A DNA stretch of 64,000 nucleotides, from assembly GCF_021404405.1 (NCBI RefSeq), contig NZ_JABFTV010000005.1:124001-188000 (forward strand), in the 5' to 3' direction. This DNA comes from Billgrantia aerodenitrificans. GTDB taxonomy: Bacteria > Pseudomonadota > Gammaproteobacteria > Pseudomonadales > Halomonadaceae. Each line of letters starts with the position of its first letter. The first letter of the stretch is position 1. Positions 1 to 9,964 of this stretch are shown here, piece by piece. The notes below the pieces were generated by a model, which did no database searches, was not told where the DNA came from, and saw nothing but the letters and a program-made list of their open reading frames with translations. The translations under genes and the position numbers were made by a program.

Positions 1-1557
1 CTGGCCGGTGGATTCTTCCTTGTGTACTTGAACGGTTCAGGTTGGCATGCCTATGCCGGTCTTGGGTTCGGTTTGGTGTCAGGGGCCGTATGGGCTCTGA
101 GCGGCATGGCGGCAGTCTATAGGGCTGATGCCAATACGCTTGCCGAGGGGCATTTCCACACCTGGCTGCCGTTTACCCGTGACTACCTCTCGCTGCGCCG
201 CATGGCCCATGGCCTGATCCGCCAGGCCAGCGCCACGGCCATCGCCTCGGCCGAAGTGTCCCACCATGCCGACCGCATGGACCACCGGCTCGAGCGCCAG
301 GAGCAGACGGTCCGGGAAGCCTCATCGAGCATGGCGGCCATCACGTCGGCCATCGAGCAGGTGGCTGCCAGTGCCGCCAACGTGGCCACACTGGCCAGCC
401 GTTCGCGGGATGCCAGCCACGTCAGCCGCGAGTCGCTGAGCCAGGTCATCGAAGAGATGCAGGCCCTCGCCGAGCGTTCCGAGGAAGCCCTGGAACTGCT
501 CAACGTGCTGAGTCAGAAAGCCGACAGCGTGCGCCATGTCACGTCCCTGATCGAAGAGATCGCCGAGCAGACCAATCTGTTGTCTCTCAATGCTTCCATC
601 GAAGCCGCCCGGGCCGGTGAGCATGGTCGCGGATTCGCTGTGGTTGCCGGCGAGGTCCGTCAACTTGCCGGCCGCACGGCGGACGCGACCCGCAACGTCG
701 AGGCCCTGGTGGGTGACATCGGCGACAGCAGTCATCGAGTGGTCGATACCATCGGCCACCTGATGCAGCGGGTGGGAGACCGGGCCAAGGAGATGAGTAA
801 GGTGGGCGAGCAGCTCACCGAAATGACCGGGCACTTCGATCAGGTCGAGGGCGAGATTCGTTCCATTGCCGTGGCGATGGAGGATACTAACAAGCACTCG
901 CAGCGCGTGGCCGGGACCCTGGGCACGCTGCAGGAAGATGCCGAGCAGGGCAACCGCGACATGCATGGGTTGGCCAGCCAGGCCCGGGCGCTCATGGCGG
1001 GCGCCGAGGGGGTCGACGCGGCGCTGGCACAGCAGCGTCTGGAAGGGCGCCATCAGCAGGTGTTCGAGGCGGCGCGGGAAACGGCGGTCAAGCTCGGCAA
1101 GCTGCTCGAATCCGCCATCAAGAAGGGCGACCTCGACGAACACACCCTGTTCCACGCGACCTATACCCCCATTCCCGGCACCAACCCGCAGCAGTACGTA
1201 ACCGGATTCGTCGATTACACCGACGAGCACTTCCCACCCATCCAAGAACCGCTGCTCGAGCGCCTGGGCGTTGCCTACGCCATCGGCATCGATCGTCGCG
1301 GCTACATACCCACGCACAACCACAGCGTCAGTCAGCCGCCGACCGGCGACTACGAGCACGATCTCAAGTTCTGCCGCAATCGGCGCATCTACGAGGATGC
1401 GACGGGTCAGCGTTGCGGTAGCCATGAACAGACGCTACTGCTGCAAACCTACAAGCGCGATACCGGCGAAGTCATGCACGACCTCTCCGTGCCGATCTAC
1501 GTCGAAGGCAAACACTGGGGTGGCTTCCGTGTAGGCTACAAGCCGGAAGTTGCCTGA
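1..1557 (+). CDS. methyl-accepting chemotaxis protein, 5' end outside window
   Basis: The frame is open from base 1 and the first residues already lie in a hydrophobic segment, so the true start is upstream; the GTG at 22 is unlikely to be the start. Two membrane segments are separated by only a few residues, leaving no room for a periplasmic sensor in the visible part. A coiled signalling domain follows, with the conserved hairpin tip ([19 protein letters not shown], about residues 187-205). The last ~150 residues form a separate C-terminal module with the motif PTHN and a conserved stretch around HDLSVPIY, as in chemoreceptors that carry a cytoplasmic Cache/PAS-like sensor at the C-terminus. 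It would signal through CheA/CheW. The ligand is not predictable. The gene converges on the FAD oxidoreductase. Confidence 0.9.
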   Translation: MAGGFFLVYLNGSGWHAYAGLGFGLVSGAVWALSGMAAVYRADANTLAEGHFHTWLPFTRDYLSLRRMAHGLIRQASATAIASAEVSHHADRMDHRLERQEQTVREASSSMAAITSAIEQVAASAANVATLASRSRDASHVSRESLSQVIEEMQALAERSEEALELLNVLSQKADSVRHVTSLIEEIAEQTNLLSLNASIEAARAGEHGRGFAVVAGEVRQLAGRTADATRNVEALVGDIGDSSHRVVDTIGHLMQRVGDRAKEMSKVGEQLTEMTGHFDQVEGEIRSIAVAMEDTNKHSQRVAGTLGTLQEDAEQGNRDMHGLASQARALMAGAEGVDAALAQQRLEGRHQQVFEAARETAVKLGKLLESAIKKGDLDEHTLFHATYTPIPGTNPQQYVTGFVDYTDEHFPPIQEPLLERLGVAYAIGIDRRGYIPTHNHSVSQPPTGDYEHDLKFCRNRRIYEDATGQRCGSHEQTLLLQTYKRDTGEVMHDLSVPIYVEGKHWGGFRVGYKPEVA

Positions 1558-1584
1558 CCCGGCCGGCTCGGAGCGAGGTAACGT

Positions 1585-2733
1585 TCAATGTCGGTGGCGG
1601 GCCATGAAGCGCTCGTCCAGCCAGTGCTTCCAGAGCAGGCTGCTGCGGCCGGCCCACCACAGCCGGCCACGGATGGCCAAGCCCTGGTCCTGCCCTAGAT
1701 TGAGGATGGTCAGCGCCTGGGCCTGGGGTCGGTAACGCTGCAATGGTCGGCCGTGAAGCCGGGCCTTGAGATTCGCCAGCAGCACCGGGGCCTGACGCAC
1801 GCCGTAGACCCCCAGCCGGGGCAAGACGTGTTCCACCAGGGCGGCACAGTCGCCGGCAGCGAACACGTCCGGGTCGTCTACGCTCTGCAGGGTGTCGTGC
1901 ACGGCCAAGCCCCTGCTGCCAAGGAGTGTCAAACCCAGACCGCCAAGCGCGCCCGGCGGGGCCAGGCCGCCGGCATGAATGACGTGATCGCACGCCAGCA
2001 GGCGCATGGCGTCCTGGCCCCTGGTCACGCCCTCCTCTGCAATCAGCAGGCCGTCCCGGTGGTGCGAGACGGCACGCATTCCAACTCGCACCTCCACGCC
2101 GATGCGGCGCAGATAGCCTGCGAGCCAACGTCGTGCACCGGATGGCGCCGTTGGAATCAGCTTGCGCGAGCTGGAAACCAGGGTAATGGCGGCGGGCGCC
2201 GCGTACCTGACCGCTAGGGAATGCAGGTTGCAGGCCAGCTCCACGCCGCTGGCGCCTCCGCCCACCACCACCAGCGCAGGGTGCTCTCCCCGCTCGTAGG
2301 CGCTTGTCAGCTGATGGCGAAGAGCGATGAGTTGTGCGATGGGCTTGACCGCCCAAACTCTGGGGCCCTCGGAGAGGGCAGTGAGCGTTGGGGCGCTAGA
2401 GCCCAGATTGAGGGAAATCAGGTCATAGTCGAGCGTGCGGCCATCCGTCAGCTGAGCCTTGTGCTCGCTCCGATCCAGTCCCGAGAGACGACCGCGAATA
2501 CTTTCGAGCCCATACCGGCGGGCAAGCCGGACTGGATCGATGCGAACCTCGGCGGGGGCATGCGTGCCGCCGAGTACGCCGGCGGCCATGCCTGAATACC
2601 AGAAGGCGCCAGGATCGACGATGGTCATGTCTGCAGCGGCCAACCGACGGCGATGCCGCATCAGATAGAGGTGGGCATGGCCGGCACCGATCAGGACGAT
2701 GTGCGGCCGGCCACCTCCTCGCAGCGCCGACAT
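1585..2733 (-). CDS. FAD-dependent pyridine nucleotide-disulfide family oxidoreductase
   Basis: 382 aa. The N-terminal dinucleotide-binding motif is GAGHAHL (residues 17-23), and a second Rossmann motif VVGGGASGVELA binds the pyridine nucleotide. Near the C-terminus is the FAD-contacting motif DVFAAGDCA. The GAGHAHL form is typical of the NDH-2/sulfide:quinone-like branch, also found fused to SelD in some bacteria; no SelD domain is present here. Expected role: NAD(P)H-dependent transfer of electrons to a quinone or small acceptor. Substrate unknown. The ATG lies 4 bp beyond the rarD stop, so it is probably the distal gene of a rarD operon. Confidence 0.8.
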   Translation of the reverse strand: MSALRGGGRPHIVLIGAGHAHLYLMRHRRRLAAADMTIVDPGAFWYSGMAAGVLGGTHAPAEVRIDPVRLARRYGLESIRGRLSGLDRSEHKAQLTDGRTLDYDLISLNLGSSAPTLTALSEGPRVWAVKPIAQLIALRHQLTSAYERGEHPALVVVGGGASGVELACNLHSLAVRYAAPAAITLVSSSRKLIPTAPSGARRWLAGYLRRIGVEVRVGMRAVSHHRDGLLIAEEGVTRGQDAMRLLACDHVIHAGGLAPPGALGGLGLTLLGSRGLAVHDTLQSVDDPDVFAAGDCAALVEHVLPRLGVYGVRQAPVLLANLKARLHGRPLQRYRPQAQALTILNLGQDQGLAIRGRLWWAGRSSLLWKHWLDERFMARHRH

Positions 2734-2737
2734 GGAG

Positions 2738-3682
2738 TCAAAGCCTCTCGCTTTTGCTTTGCTGCGGTGCGCCGGCCGGAGCGAGTGGAGAGCGGGACCT
2801 GTCGTTCCAGGCCGACCATGAGTAGAGGGCCAGGCTGGCCCAGATCAGCCCGAAGGTGCCCAACTGCACCATCGACAGAGGCTCGCGGAACACCAGCAGG
2901 GCGATGAAGAACTGAATGGTGGGGTTCAGGTACATCAAGAAGCCCAACGTAGCGAGGCGCAGGCGTCGCGCCGCGCCGGCGAAGGCCAGCAGAGGGAGGG
3001 CGGTAATTACGCCGCTGGCGATCAACAACAGCGTGAGCCGTGGCCCGTCCATGAAGTGAGAGAGTTCGGCGGTACTGAGCCAGGCCAGGGCCATCAGCCC
3101 CAATGGGAGCAGCAGCAGGGTTTCGACGAAAAGCCCGGACAGCCCGTCCAACGGGACCTGCTTGCGCAGCAGGCCGTAGGTGCCGAATGTCAACGCCAGT
3201 GTCAGGCTGATCCATGGCAGCTCACCCAGCAGCAGGAGCTGGATGACGATGGCCGTGCCCGCCAGCAGCACCGCGATGCGCTGCAGTCCCGCCATGGCCT
3301 CGCGCAGTACCAGCAGACCCAGCGCCACGTTGACCAGCGGCGTGAGAAAGTAGCCGAGACTGGCCTGAAACACTTGGCGGGTCTCGACGGCATAGATGTA
3401 CAGTCCCCAGTTGATGGCGATGAGCACGGCGCAGCCAAGCACCCGGCCCAGGCGGCGTGGCTCCGCCAATGCCCGGCGAATCGGCCCCCAACGCTTTAGC
3501 AGCGTCACCAGCCCGACCAGGAACAGGCAAGACCAGATGATGCGATGGATCAGCACTTCAAAAGCAGGAACGCCCTCGAACAGGGCGAAGAAAAGAGGAA
3601 AGCAGCCCCACATGACATAGGCGAGCAGGCCGAAGCCGACACCTCTGGCGGCTTCGCGATCCGTGAGGGGCAACACTGACAT
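2738..3682 (-). CDS. rarD: EamA-family transporter RarD
   Basis: 314 aa integral membrane protein with about ten transmembrane helices and two EamA repeats. The N-terminus (GLLAYVMWGCFPLFF) is characteristic of RarD, the drug/metabolite-transporter branch first linked to chloramphenicol tolerance in Pseudomonas; physiological substrate unknown. Length is normal for the family. The ATG at 3682 has AGAG upstream. The leader carries three 15-bp tandem repeats (3702-3746). The downstream FAD oxidoreductase follows after 4 bp. Confidence 0.88.
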   Translation of the reverse strand: MSVLPLTDREAARGVGFGLLAYVMWGCFPLFFALFEGVPAFEVLIHRIIWSCLFLVGLVTLLKRWGPIRRALAEPRRLGRVLGCAVLIAINWGLYIYAVETRQVFQASLGYFLTPLVNVALGLLVLREAMAGLQRIAVLLAGTAIVIQLLLLGELPWISLTLALTFGTYGLLRKQVPLDGLSGLFVETLLLLPLGLMALAWLSTAELSHFMDGPRLTLLLIASGVITALPLLAFAGAARRLRLATLGFLMYLNPTIQFFIALLVFREPLSMVQLGTFGLIWASLALYSWSAWNDRSRSPLAPAGAPQQSKSERL

Positions 3683-3701
3683 TTTCGACTCTCTAGTAGT
3701 G

Positions 3702-3746
3702 TGGAAAGCTGTGGTTTGGAAAGCTGTAGCGTGGAAAGGCTTAAAC
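3702..3746. repeat. three tandem 15-bp repeats in the rarD/yafV intergenic region
   Basis: Units TGGAAAGCTGTGGTT (3702-3716), TGGAAAGCTGTAGCG (3717-3731) and TGGAAAGGCTTAAAC (3732-3746) are in perfect 15-bp register. They lie 20-64 bp upstream of the rarD ATG and about 140 bp upstream of yafV. A regulatory array or a replication-slippage product are both possible. Confidence 0.7.
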
Positions 3747-3885
3747 TTAGCAGGCTACGGTATTGATCACCATGCTCTTATGCAGCCGCATGCGAAACGG
3801 CATCCGGGCTGACGCACGGCGACGCCTGGGGTAGGCTGAAAGCAAGTAACCATTCTTGGGCAAGACACACAGCAAGGGAACCAAC

Positions 3886-4701
3886 ATGAGCGATTTGCGT
3901 ACCACCCTGGTGCAGTGCGACCTGCGCTGGGAGGACCCCGATGCAAACTGCCGCCTGCTCGACGAACTGCTGGGTGAACTCGGCGGCGAAGAGACCGATC
4001 TCATCGTGCTGCCGGAGATGTTCTCGACCGGTTTCACCATGAACTCCCGGGAAATGGCCGAATCCATGGCCGAAAGTCGCGCCGTGGCTTGGTTGAGCGA
4101 GCAGGCCCGCAAGCGCAACTGCGTCGTCACCGGCAGCGTGGCGATCGTCGAGGACGGCCAGTACTACAACCGCCTGGTTTGGGCACGGCCGGACGGCAGT
4201 CTTGTCACCTACGACAAACGGCATCTGTTCCGCATGGCCGGCGAGCATGAGCGGTACTCCATGGGGCACGACAGGGTCATCGTCACGCTCAAGGGGTTTC
4301 GCATCCTGCTCAGCGTCTGCTACGACCTGCGCTTCCCGGTGTGGCTGCGTCAGAGCCCCGAGCCCGGCGAGCATTTCGAATACGATGCGCTGCTGTGCGT
4401 GGCCAACTGGCCGGCGCCACGGCGGCACCCGTGGCGAATCCTGCTGCAGGCCCGCGCCATCGAGAATCTGTGTCCGGTCATCGGGGTCAACCGGGTCGGC
4501 GAGGATGCCAACGGCATGCAGTACGCCGGCGACTCGATGCTGGTGGACTTCAAGGGCGAGGCGCTCATCGATGAGCCTCACGGCACCACCTTCATCAAGA
4601 CCGCCACGCTCTCGCATGCCGATCTCGAGGCCTTCCGCGAGAAGTTTCCCGCCTGGCGCGATGCCGACCACTTCACGCTGGCCGATGGGGTCGGGTTCTG
4701 A
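3886..4701 (+). CDS. yafV: omega-amidase YafV, carbon-nitrogen hydrolase family
   Basis: 271 aa from the ATG at 3886, preceded by AAGGGA at 3875-3880; an in-frame TTG at 3856 is less likely. The nitrilase-superfamily triad is visible: Glu44 (LPEMF), Lys111 (DKRHLF) and Cys145 (VCYDLRFP). YafV/Nit2 hydrolyses alpha-ketoglutaramate and alpha-ketosuccinamate, the dead-end keto acids of glutamine and asparagine transamination, acting in the cytoplasm. The stop codon overlaps the start of rsuA by one base, so the two are co-transcribed. Confidence 0.9.
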   Translation: MSDLRTTLVQCDLRWEDPDANCRLLDELLGELGGEETDLIVLPEMFSTGFTMNSREMAESMAESRAVAWLSEQARKRNCVVTGSVAIVEDGQYYNRLVWARPDGSLVTYDKRHLFRMAGEHERYSMGHDRVIVTLKGFRILLSVCYDLRFPVWLRQSPEPGEHFEYDALLCVANWPAPRRHPWRILLQARAIENLCPVIGVNRVGEDANGMQYAGDSMLVDFKGEALIDEPHGTTFIKTATLSHADLEAFREKFPAWRDADHFTLADGVGF

Positions 4702-5402
4702 TGCGTCTGGATCGATTTCTCGCGGAAACTACCGAGCTGACTCGAAGCCTGGCCAAGAAGGCGCTGCACCGTGGTGAAGTCACCCTGAACGGCGCCGTGG
4801 TAAAGCAGGCCGCGACGAAGGTGGGCGAGGATGACAGGGTGGAGTGGGACGGCAAGCCCCTTGCGCTGGTTGGATTGCGCTATGTGATGTTGCACAAGCC
4901 CACCGACGTGGAGTGCAGCGCGCGGCGCGGGCTCTATCCACGCGCTGTGGATCTGATCGAGCTGCCCAAGGCCGAACGACTGCAGACGGTAGGGCGACTC
5001 GACGTCGACACGACCGGACTCGTGCTGCTGACGGACGATGGTCAGTGGGCGCATCGTGTCACATCGCCGCGACGGCGCTGCGCCAAGGTGTATCGTGCCA
5101 CCCTGGCCGAACCGCTGGTGGGGGATGGGCTAAAGGTAGCCATCGCGCGCTTCGAGGAAGGTCTTCTGCTCGATGGGGAGGAGAAGCCGACACTACCGGC
5201 GGATCTCGTCATGCGCAGCGACCATGAAGCCGAGCTGACGCTGTACGAAGGGCGCTACCATCAGGTCAAGCGCATGTTCGCTGCCATCGGGAATCACGTC
5301 ACCGCACTGCACCGGGAGAGCGTTGGGGCGCTGACGTTGGGCTCGCTAGGCCAGGGAGAGTGGCGCGAACTGACTGCTGACGAAGTGGAATCCTTCGACT
5401 GA
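4701..5402 (+). CDS. rsuA: 16S rRNA pseudouridine(516) synthase RsuA
   Basis: 233 aa. An N-terminal S4 RNA-binding domain (residues 1-50, MRLDRFLAE) precedes the RsuA/RluB-type synthase domain. The catalytic Asp is D101 in GRLDVDTTGL, and the family motif HQVKRMFAAIGN lies near residue 190. It converts U516 of 16S rRNA to pseudouridine during 30S assembly. Length matches E. coli RsuA. RluE/RluF relatives are possible, but the S4 domain and the size favour RsuA. It starts at TGATG, overlapping the yafV stop. Confidence 0.9.
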   Translation: MRLDRFLAETTELTRSLAKKALHRGEVTLNGAVVKQAATKVGEDDRVEWDGKPLALVGLRYVMLHKPTDVECSARRGLYPRAVDLIELPKAERLQTVGRLDVDTTGLVLLTDDGQWAHRVTSPRRRCAKVYRATLAEPLVGDGLKVAIARFEEGLLLDGEEKPTLPADLVMRSDHEAELTLYEGRYHQVKRMFAAIGNHVTALHRESVGALTLGSLGQGEWRELTADEVESFD

Positions 5403-7157
5403 TCAAGTGATGGCGGATGCATACGTCTCGCAGCGATCGCGTCCGCTGCGTTTGGCATGATAGAGGGCCGTATCAGCCAGTTGGAGCAGGGCGCAGGGAT
5501 CGTCGGTATGGGTCGGATAGCTGGCGATCCCGCAGGACAGTCCGACGCTGCCGAGAGCGCTGTCGCCATGCTCGAAACGGTGCCTGCGGACCGTATCGAG
5601 CAGGCGCTCGATGGCCTCTCTGGCCTGTCCTTCGGACGTCGAGGGCATGAGAATGACGAACTCCTCACCGCCAAGGCGGCAGACGACATCCGCCTCGCGG
5701 AAATGCTCACCGATCAGCCGTGCCGTGGTAATCAGCACGCAATCCCCGGCTTCATGACCGTGCAGGTCGTTGAAGAGCTTGAAATGGTCGATATCGAGCA
5801 TGGCCAAGGTCAGGGGCGCGCCGCGTTTGGCAATGGCGGCCTCGCGGGCAAAGATCTCATTGAAGTAGCGGCGGTTCTTGAGCCCGGTCAGAGGGTCCTG
5901 GTAAGAGAAGATGCGGAAGCGTTCGACCAGTTGCTGCAGCTCCTTGGTGCGCTCCGCCACCTCCTTTTCCAGCCGTTGGTTGAGTACGACCAGTTCGCGC
6001 TGGGTACGGGCGTAGTGGCGCAGCGAAATGGCCACGATGACGAGGCTGAACAGGAGCGCACCCAGGCTGACCGGAATGCGCTGCCAGGCCAGCAGGCCAT
6101 GAGCGACCGACATGTCCAGCAGGAGCAACAGGCCGAACACGCCGTAGGCGGCGATGATCAGGCGCTGCTCCCCATCAAGCCGCTTGAGACTGCCGATGAG
6201 CAGGGCGAACAGCAGCGGCAGGCTGATTGCCAGCAGGGCGTCGAACACAGGAAAGGTGCTGGACAGATTGACGATGCCAGCAAGGGCCAGGCCGATAGCC
6301 AGCAACCAGTAAGTCAGGTGGAATTGCCAAAGGTAGCGAATCCAGCGTTTGTGCCGCCCGGTAAACCAGGTTTCCAGTAGCAGCCCGATTCCCACCGGCA
6401 GGGCATAGTAGCCACCCGCAGCCATATAGTCCCACGCCAGCGGTTTGGCCAGCAGGAACTGGCTGGCCTGGGTTTCGGCCAGGATCATGATGCCGGAGGC
6501 GAAGGAGAACAGCGCAATGCCCAGGTAGTTTCGGCGTCGCTGCTGCACCAGGGCGAAGCCGGCGGCGAGCAGAGCAAGCAGCAGGCAGAAAGCGCTGACG
6601 GCCAGATCGGTCGCCGAGCGCTGGAGTATCATGGCGAACAGGTCGGGGCGATCCATCAGACGAACTTCGCCCCACAGGCCGATATCGGTGTAGTTGGAAT
6701 AGATCCGGAAGGAAAGCTGGCGGCCGGCGAAATCTTCCGGAAGGCTGATCATGTGCCACGGCCAGCCCACGAACGGCCCCTCGCCGCGCTCGTCGAAGCT
6801 GCCATGCTGGTAGATCAATACGTCGTCCAGGAAGGCCTGGGCAATGAGATCGATGCTGTAGACGTACAGCACCGGATCGCGCCATTCGCCTGCCGGCAGG
6901 CTGATCCTGAACCAGGCGTGCCGTTGACCATCTCGTCCCGGCGGGTTGGAAGGGAAGTCGATGCTGTGCCAGGCGCCCTCCGATGAGGTTTCGACCAGCC
7001 ACGCTGGCGTGCCGTCTGCCAGATAAGGTGAGTCTCCCCAGCGATACTCCCAGCCCTCGTCGAGATCCAGCGCCGATGCCGAGGCAATGGCTGGCCACAG
7101 AAGCAGCACCAGTGACAACGTTAGGCAGGGCCACAGTAGCGGGGCAAGGCGGCGCAT
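5403..7157 (-). CDS. 7TMR-DISM diguanylate cyclase
   Basis: 584 aa. A signal peptide (1-28) is followed by a periplasmic beta-sandwich of the 7TMR-DISM extracellular type (about 30-175), seven transmembrane helices (about 184-380), a short coiled coil (383-412) and a GGDEF domain. The active-site motif is intact (GGEEF, 496-500) and so is the allosteric I-site RxxD (R487-D490), so it should make cyclic-di-GMP from GTP with product inhibition. The extracellular domain suggests sensing of a carbohydrate-like or other periplasmic ligand; which one is unknown. Its stop directly abuts the rsuA stop (convergent). Confidence 0.92.
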   Translation of the reverse strand: MRRLAPLLWPCLTLSLVLLLWPAIASASALDLDEGWEYRWGDSPYLADGTPAWLVETSSEGAWHSIDFPSNPPGRDGQRHAWFRISLPAGEWRDPVLYVYSIDLIAQAFLDDVLIYQHGSFDERGEGPFVGWPWHMISLPEDFAGRQLSFRIYSNYTDIGLWGEVRLMDRPDLFAMILQRSATDLAVSAFCLLLALLAAGFALVQQRRRNYLGIALFSFASGIMILAETQASQFLLAKPLAWDYMAAGGYYALPVGIGLLLETWFTGRHKRWIRYLWQFHLTYWLLAIGLALAGIVNLSSTFPVFDALLAISLPLLFALLIGSLKRLDGEQRLIIAAYGVFGLLLLLDMSVAHGLLAWQRIPVSLGALLFSLVIVAISLRHYARTQRELVVLNQRLEKEVAERTKELQQLVERFRIFSYQDPLTGLKNRRYFNEIFAREAAIAKRGAPLTLAMLDIDHFKLFNDLHGHEAGDCVLITTARLIGEHFREADVVCRLGGEEFVILMPSTSEGQAREAIERLLDTVRRHRFEHGDSALGSVGLSCGIASYPTHTDDPCALLQLADTALYHAKRSGRDRCETYASAIT

Positions 7158-7289
7158 GAGTGACGTTCCCGGTCAGTAGGATTCACATTATGTCACGGTG
7201 TGCGTTGAAATCGCGTGGTGATGTTCTAGCTGCTAGTTTTATACCGTTATCTTTTATGGTTTTCTTCCGTATACGAAAAGTCGGAAACA

Positions 7290-8882
7290 TCAATCATAAG
7301 CAGACAAGCCCGCAGCCTTGACCAAGGCCCGAGTGTAAGCGCTGGTAGGTTCAGCCAACAGCGGCAGACATTCCCCCTGTTCCACCAGCTCACCGTCCTT
7401 GAGTACCAGAACGCGATGCGCCATGGCACGAACCACCGCGAGGTCGTGGCTGATGAACAAGAAGCTCAAACCACGCCGAGCCTGCAGGTCACGTAACAGC
7501 TCCACGAGCTGCTTCTGTACCGTGCGGTCGAGGGCCGACGTGGGCTCGTCGAGAACGACCAGCGCGGGTTCCAGAATCAGCGCCCTGGCCACGGCAATGC
7601 GCTGGCGTTGACCACCCGAGAACTCGTGGGGATAGCGCGCGGCACAATCACTCGGCAGCCCGACCTCCTTGATGGCGGCCGTCACCCGCGCGGCGACTTC
7701 CTCTTCGGAAAGCTCGGGATAATGGAAACGCAGCCCCTCGCTGATGATGTCCGAGACGGGCATGCGCGGCGACAGCGAGCCATAGGGGTCCTGAAACACG
7801 ACCTGGATACGGCGGCGCCGCTTGCGCAGGGCATTGCCGGTCAGTCGGTCCAACCGTTCTCCATCGAGTTCGATCTCCCCGCGCGACTCCACCAGGCGCA
7901 GCAGGGCCATGGCCAACGTGGTCTTGCCGGAACCGGATTCGCCGACGATGCCCAAGGTTTCACCGGGGGCCAGGTGCAGGTCGATCGGCTTCACCGCCTC
8001 GAAAGCGGGCGGGCGCTTGGCGAACAAGCGCTTGGAGCGCTGAAAGCTGACCGAGACGCCACGCGCTTCGAGCAGGCGGGCCGTCGAGGTGACCGGGGCG
8101 GGGCGTCCCGTCGGCTCCGCATCCAGCAGGGTACGGGTGTAGGCGCTGCGGGGCGAGGAGAAGACGTCGTCGACCGGGCCGGTTTCCTGCTCCTGGCCGT
8201 TGTAGAGCACGCAGACGCGATCGGCATGGCGCCGCACCAGATTGAGGTCGTGGGTGATGAAGAGCATGCCCATGCCATGTCGCTCGCGCAGCTCGGCAAG
8301 CAGGGCGAGGATGTCCTGCTGCACGGTCACGTCGAGTGCCGTGGTAGGCTCGTCGGCAATCAGCAGTTCAGGATCGTTGGCGATGGCCATGGCGATCATC
8401 ACGCGCTGACGCTGGCCGCCGGAGAGCTGGTGCGGCCAGGCGTCGAGCAGCTCATCGGGCCGCGGCAGCTTGACCTGCTCGAGCAACTTGCGGCTGCGCT
8501 CACGTGCCGCGCGGCCTGACAGCCCCTGATGCAAGCGCAGGGTCTCGCCGATCTGCTTGGCGATGGTGTGCAGCGGATTGAGCGAGGTCATCGGCTCCTG
8601 GAACACGAAGCCCACCCGTCTACCCAGCAGCGACTGCCATTGGCGCTTCTTCAACGCGGCAAGATCCGTCTCGCCCAGCCAGCGACCGCCGCTGACCTGG
8701 GCGTTGTCCGGCAGCAGGTTCATGGCACCGAGCGCTGAGACCGACTTGCCGGAGCCGGACTCGCCGACCAGTGCCAGGGTTTCACCACGATGAACCTCCA
8801 GCGAGAGCTCCTGGAGTACCGGCTTGTCGCCGAAGGCAATCGACAGCTTGTCGAGGCGAAGCAAGGGCTGCGAATCAGGCAT
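7290..8882 (-). CDS. yejF: oligopeptide ABC transporter ATPase YejF (two ATP-binding domains)
   Basis: 530 aa with two complete ABC domains in one chain: Walker A GESGSGKS (40-47) with signature LSGGQRQR, and a second Walker [10 protein letters not shown] with signature FSGGQRQR. Duplicated ATPase halves are the hallmark of YejF rather than DppD/DppF. It drives import by the YejABEF peptide transporter, known from E. coli for microcin C uptake and in rhizobia for peptide and muropeptide import. The start overlaps the yejE stop by 8 bp; it is last in the operon. Confidence 0.95.
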   Translation of the reverse strand: MPDSQPLLRLDKLSIAFGDKPVLQELSLEVHRGETLALVGESGSGKSVSALGAMNLLPDNAQVSGGRWLGETDLAALKKRQWQSLLGRRVGFVFQEPMTSLNPLHTIAKQIGETLRLHQGLSGRAARERSRKLLEQVKLPRPDELLDAWPHQLSGGQRQRVMIAMAIANDPELLIADEPTTALDVTVQQDILALLAELRERHGMGMLFITHDLNLVRRHADRVCVLYNGQEQETGPVDDVFSSPRSAYTRTLLDAEPTGRPAPVTSTARLLEARGVSVSFQRSKRLFAKRPPAFEAVKPIDLHLAPGETLGIVGESGSGKTTLAMALLRLVESRGEIELDGERLDRLTGNALRKRRRRIQVVFQDPYGSLSPRMPVSDIISEGLRFHYPELSEEEVAARVTAAIKEVGLPSDCAARYPHEFSGGQRQRIAVARALILEPALVVLDEPTSALDRTVQKQLVELLRDLQARRGLSFLFISHDLAVVRAMAHRVLVLKDGELVEQGECLPLLAEPTSAYTRALVKAAGLSAYD

Positions 8883-9960
8883 TGGGCTGAGTCCTGGTCA
8901 ACGGGGTGGCGCTGGGTGCGTGCTGAATATGGCGAGGATCGAAGGCATCTCGCAGCCCCTCGCCGATGAAAACCAGCAGCGAGAGCATCAGCGACAGACT
9001 GACGAAGGCGGTGATGCCCAGCCACGGAGCATGCAGATTGTTCTTGCCCTGGGCCACCAGTTCGCCCAGGGAGGGCGAGCCTGGCGGCAGGCCGAAGCCG
9101 AGGAAGTCGAGAGCCGTCAGGGTGGTGATAGCGCCGGTGAACAGGAACGGAATGAAGGTCAGCGTGGCGACCATGGCATTGGGCAGTACATGACGCCACA
9201 TGATCAGCCTCGACGGCAGGCCCATCGCCTTGGCCGCGCGGACGTACTCCAGGTTGCGCGCGCGGAGGAATTCGGCGCGCACCACGTCCACCAGGCCGAG
9301 CCAGGAGAACAACAGCATGATACCCAGCAGCCACCAGAAGCCGGGCTGTACCAGGCTGGCCAGAATGATCAGCAGGAACAGCACCGGCAGCCCCGACCAT
9401 ATCTCTGTGAGCCGCTGGCCGATCAGGTCGGTCTTGCCGCCGAAGTAGCCCTGTATGCCGCCGATGATCACCCCCATCACCAGCGAGCCGGCGGTAAGCA
9501 CCAAAGCGAAGAAGACCGACAGGCGAAAGCCGTAGATGACCCGGGCCAGCACATCGCGCCCCTGATCGTCGGTGCCCAGCCAGTGGCGGGCGTCGGGCGG
9601 CGATGGTGAAGGCCGCATCATCTGCATGTCCAGCGTCTGGTAGGAGAAAGGAATCAGCGGCCAGAGCGCCCAGCCGTTCTCCTCGATCTGCTGCTGGATG
9701 AACGGGTCGTGATAGTCCGCCCGGGTAGGCAGGAAACCACCGAACTCGGTTTCGGGATAGTCCACCAGCAGCGGCACGTACCACTGCCCGTCGTACTGCA
9801 TGACGATGGGCTTGTCATTAGCGATCAGCTCCGCCGCCAGACTCACCACGAACAGGGCGAGGAAGATCCACAGCGAGATCCGGGCACGCCGGTTGCTGCG
9901 AAAGACATCGATACGACGGCGCGCAATGGGGGAGAGCTTGGAGGTGAAGGCAATGGGCAT
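8875..9960 (-). CDS. yejE: oligopeptide ABC transporter permease YejE
   Basis: 361 aa, BPD_transp_1 family. An N-terminal cytoplasmic stretch and first helix are followed by a periplasmic segment, then five helices containing the permease EAA-type loop (ARAKAMGLPSRLIMWRHVLPNA in form). The periplasmic part (YDGQWYVPLLVDYPETEFGG in form) is conserved in YejE proteins. It forms the channel with YejB. It starts 4 bp after yejB ends and overlaps yejF by 8 bp, indicating translational coupling. Confidence 0.93.
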   Translation of the reverse strand: MPIAFTSKLSPIARRRIDVFRSNRRARISLWIFLALFVVSLAAELIANDKPIVMQYDGQWYVPLLVDYPETEFGGFLPTRADYHDPFIQQQIEENGWALWPLIPFSYQTLDMQMMRPSPSPPDARHWLGTDDQGRDVLARVIYGFRLSVFFALVLTAGSLVMGVIIGGIQGYFGGKTDLIGQRLTEIWSGLPVLFLLIILASLVQPGFWWLLGIMLLFSWLGLVDVVRAEFLRARNLEYVRAAKAMGLPSRLIMWRHVLPNAMVATLTFIPFLFTGAITTLTALDFLGFGLPPGSPSLGELVAQGKNNLHAPWLGITAFVSLSLMLSLLVFIGEGLRDAFDPRHIQHAPSATPLTRTQPNA

Positions 9961-9964
9961 CGTC

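Noticed and set aside
322..1425. 367-codon open frame antisense to the chemoreceptor
   Set aside because: The plus-strand frame encodes a clear MCP signalling domain; the antisense translation has no recognisable features or ribosome site.
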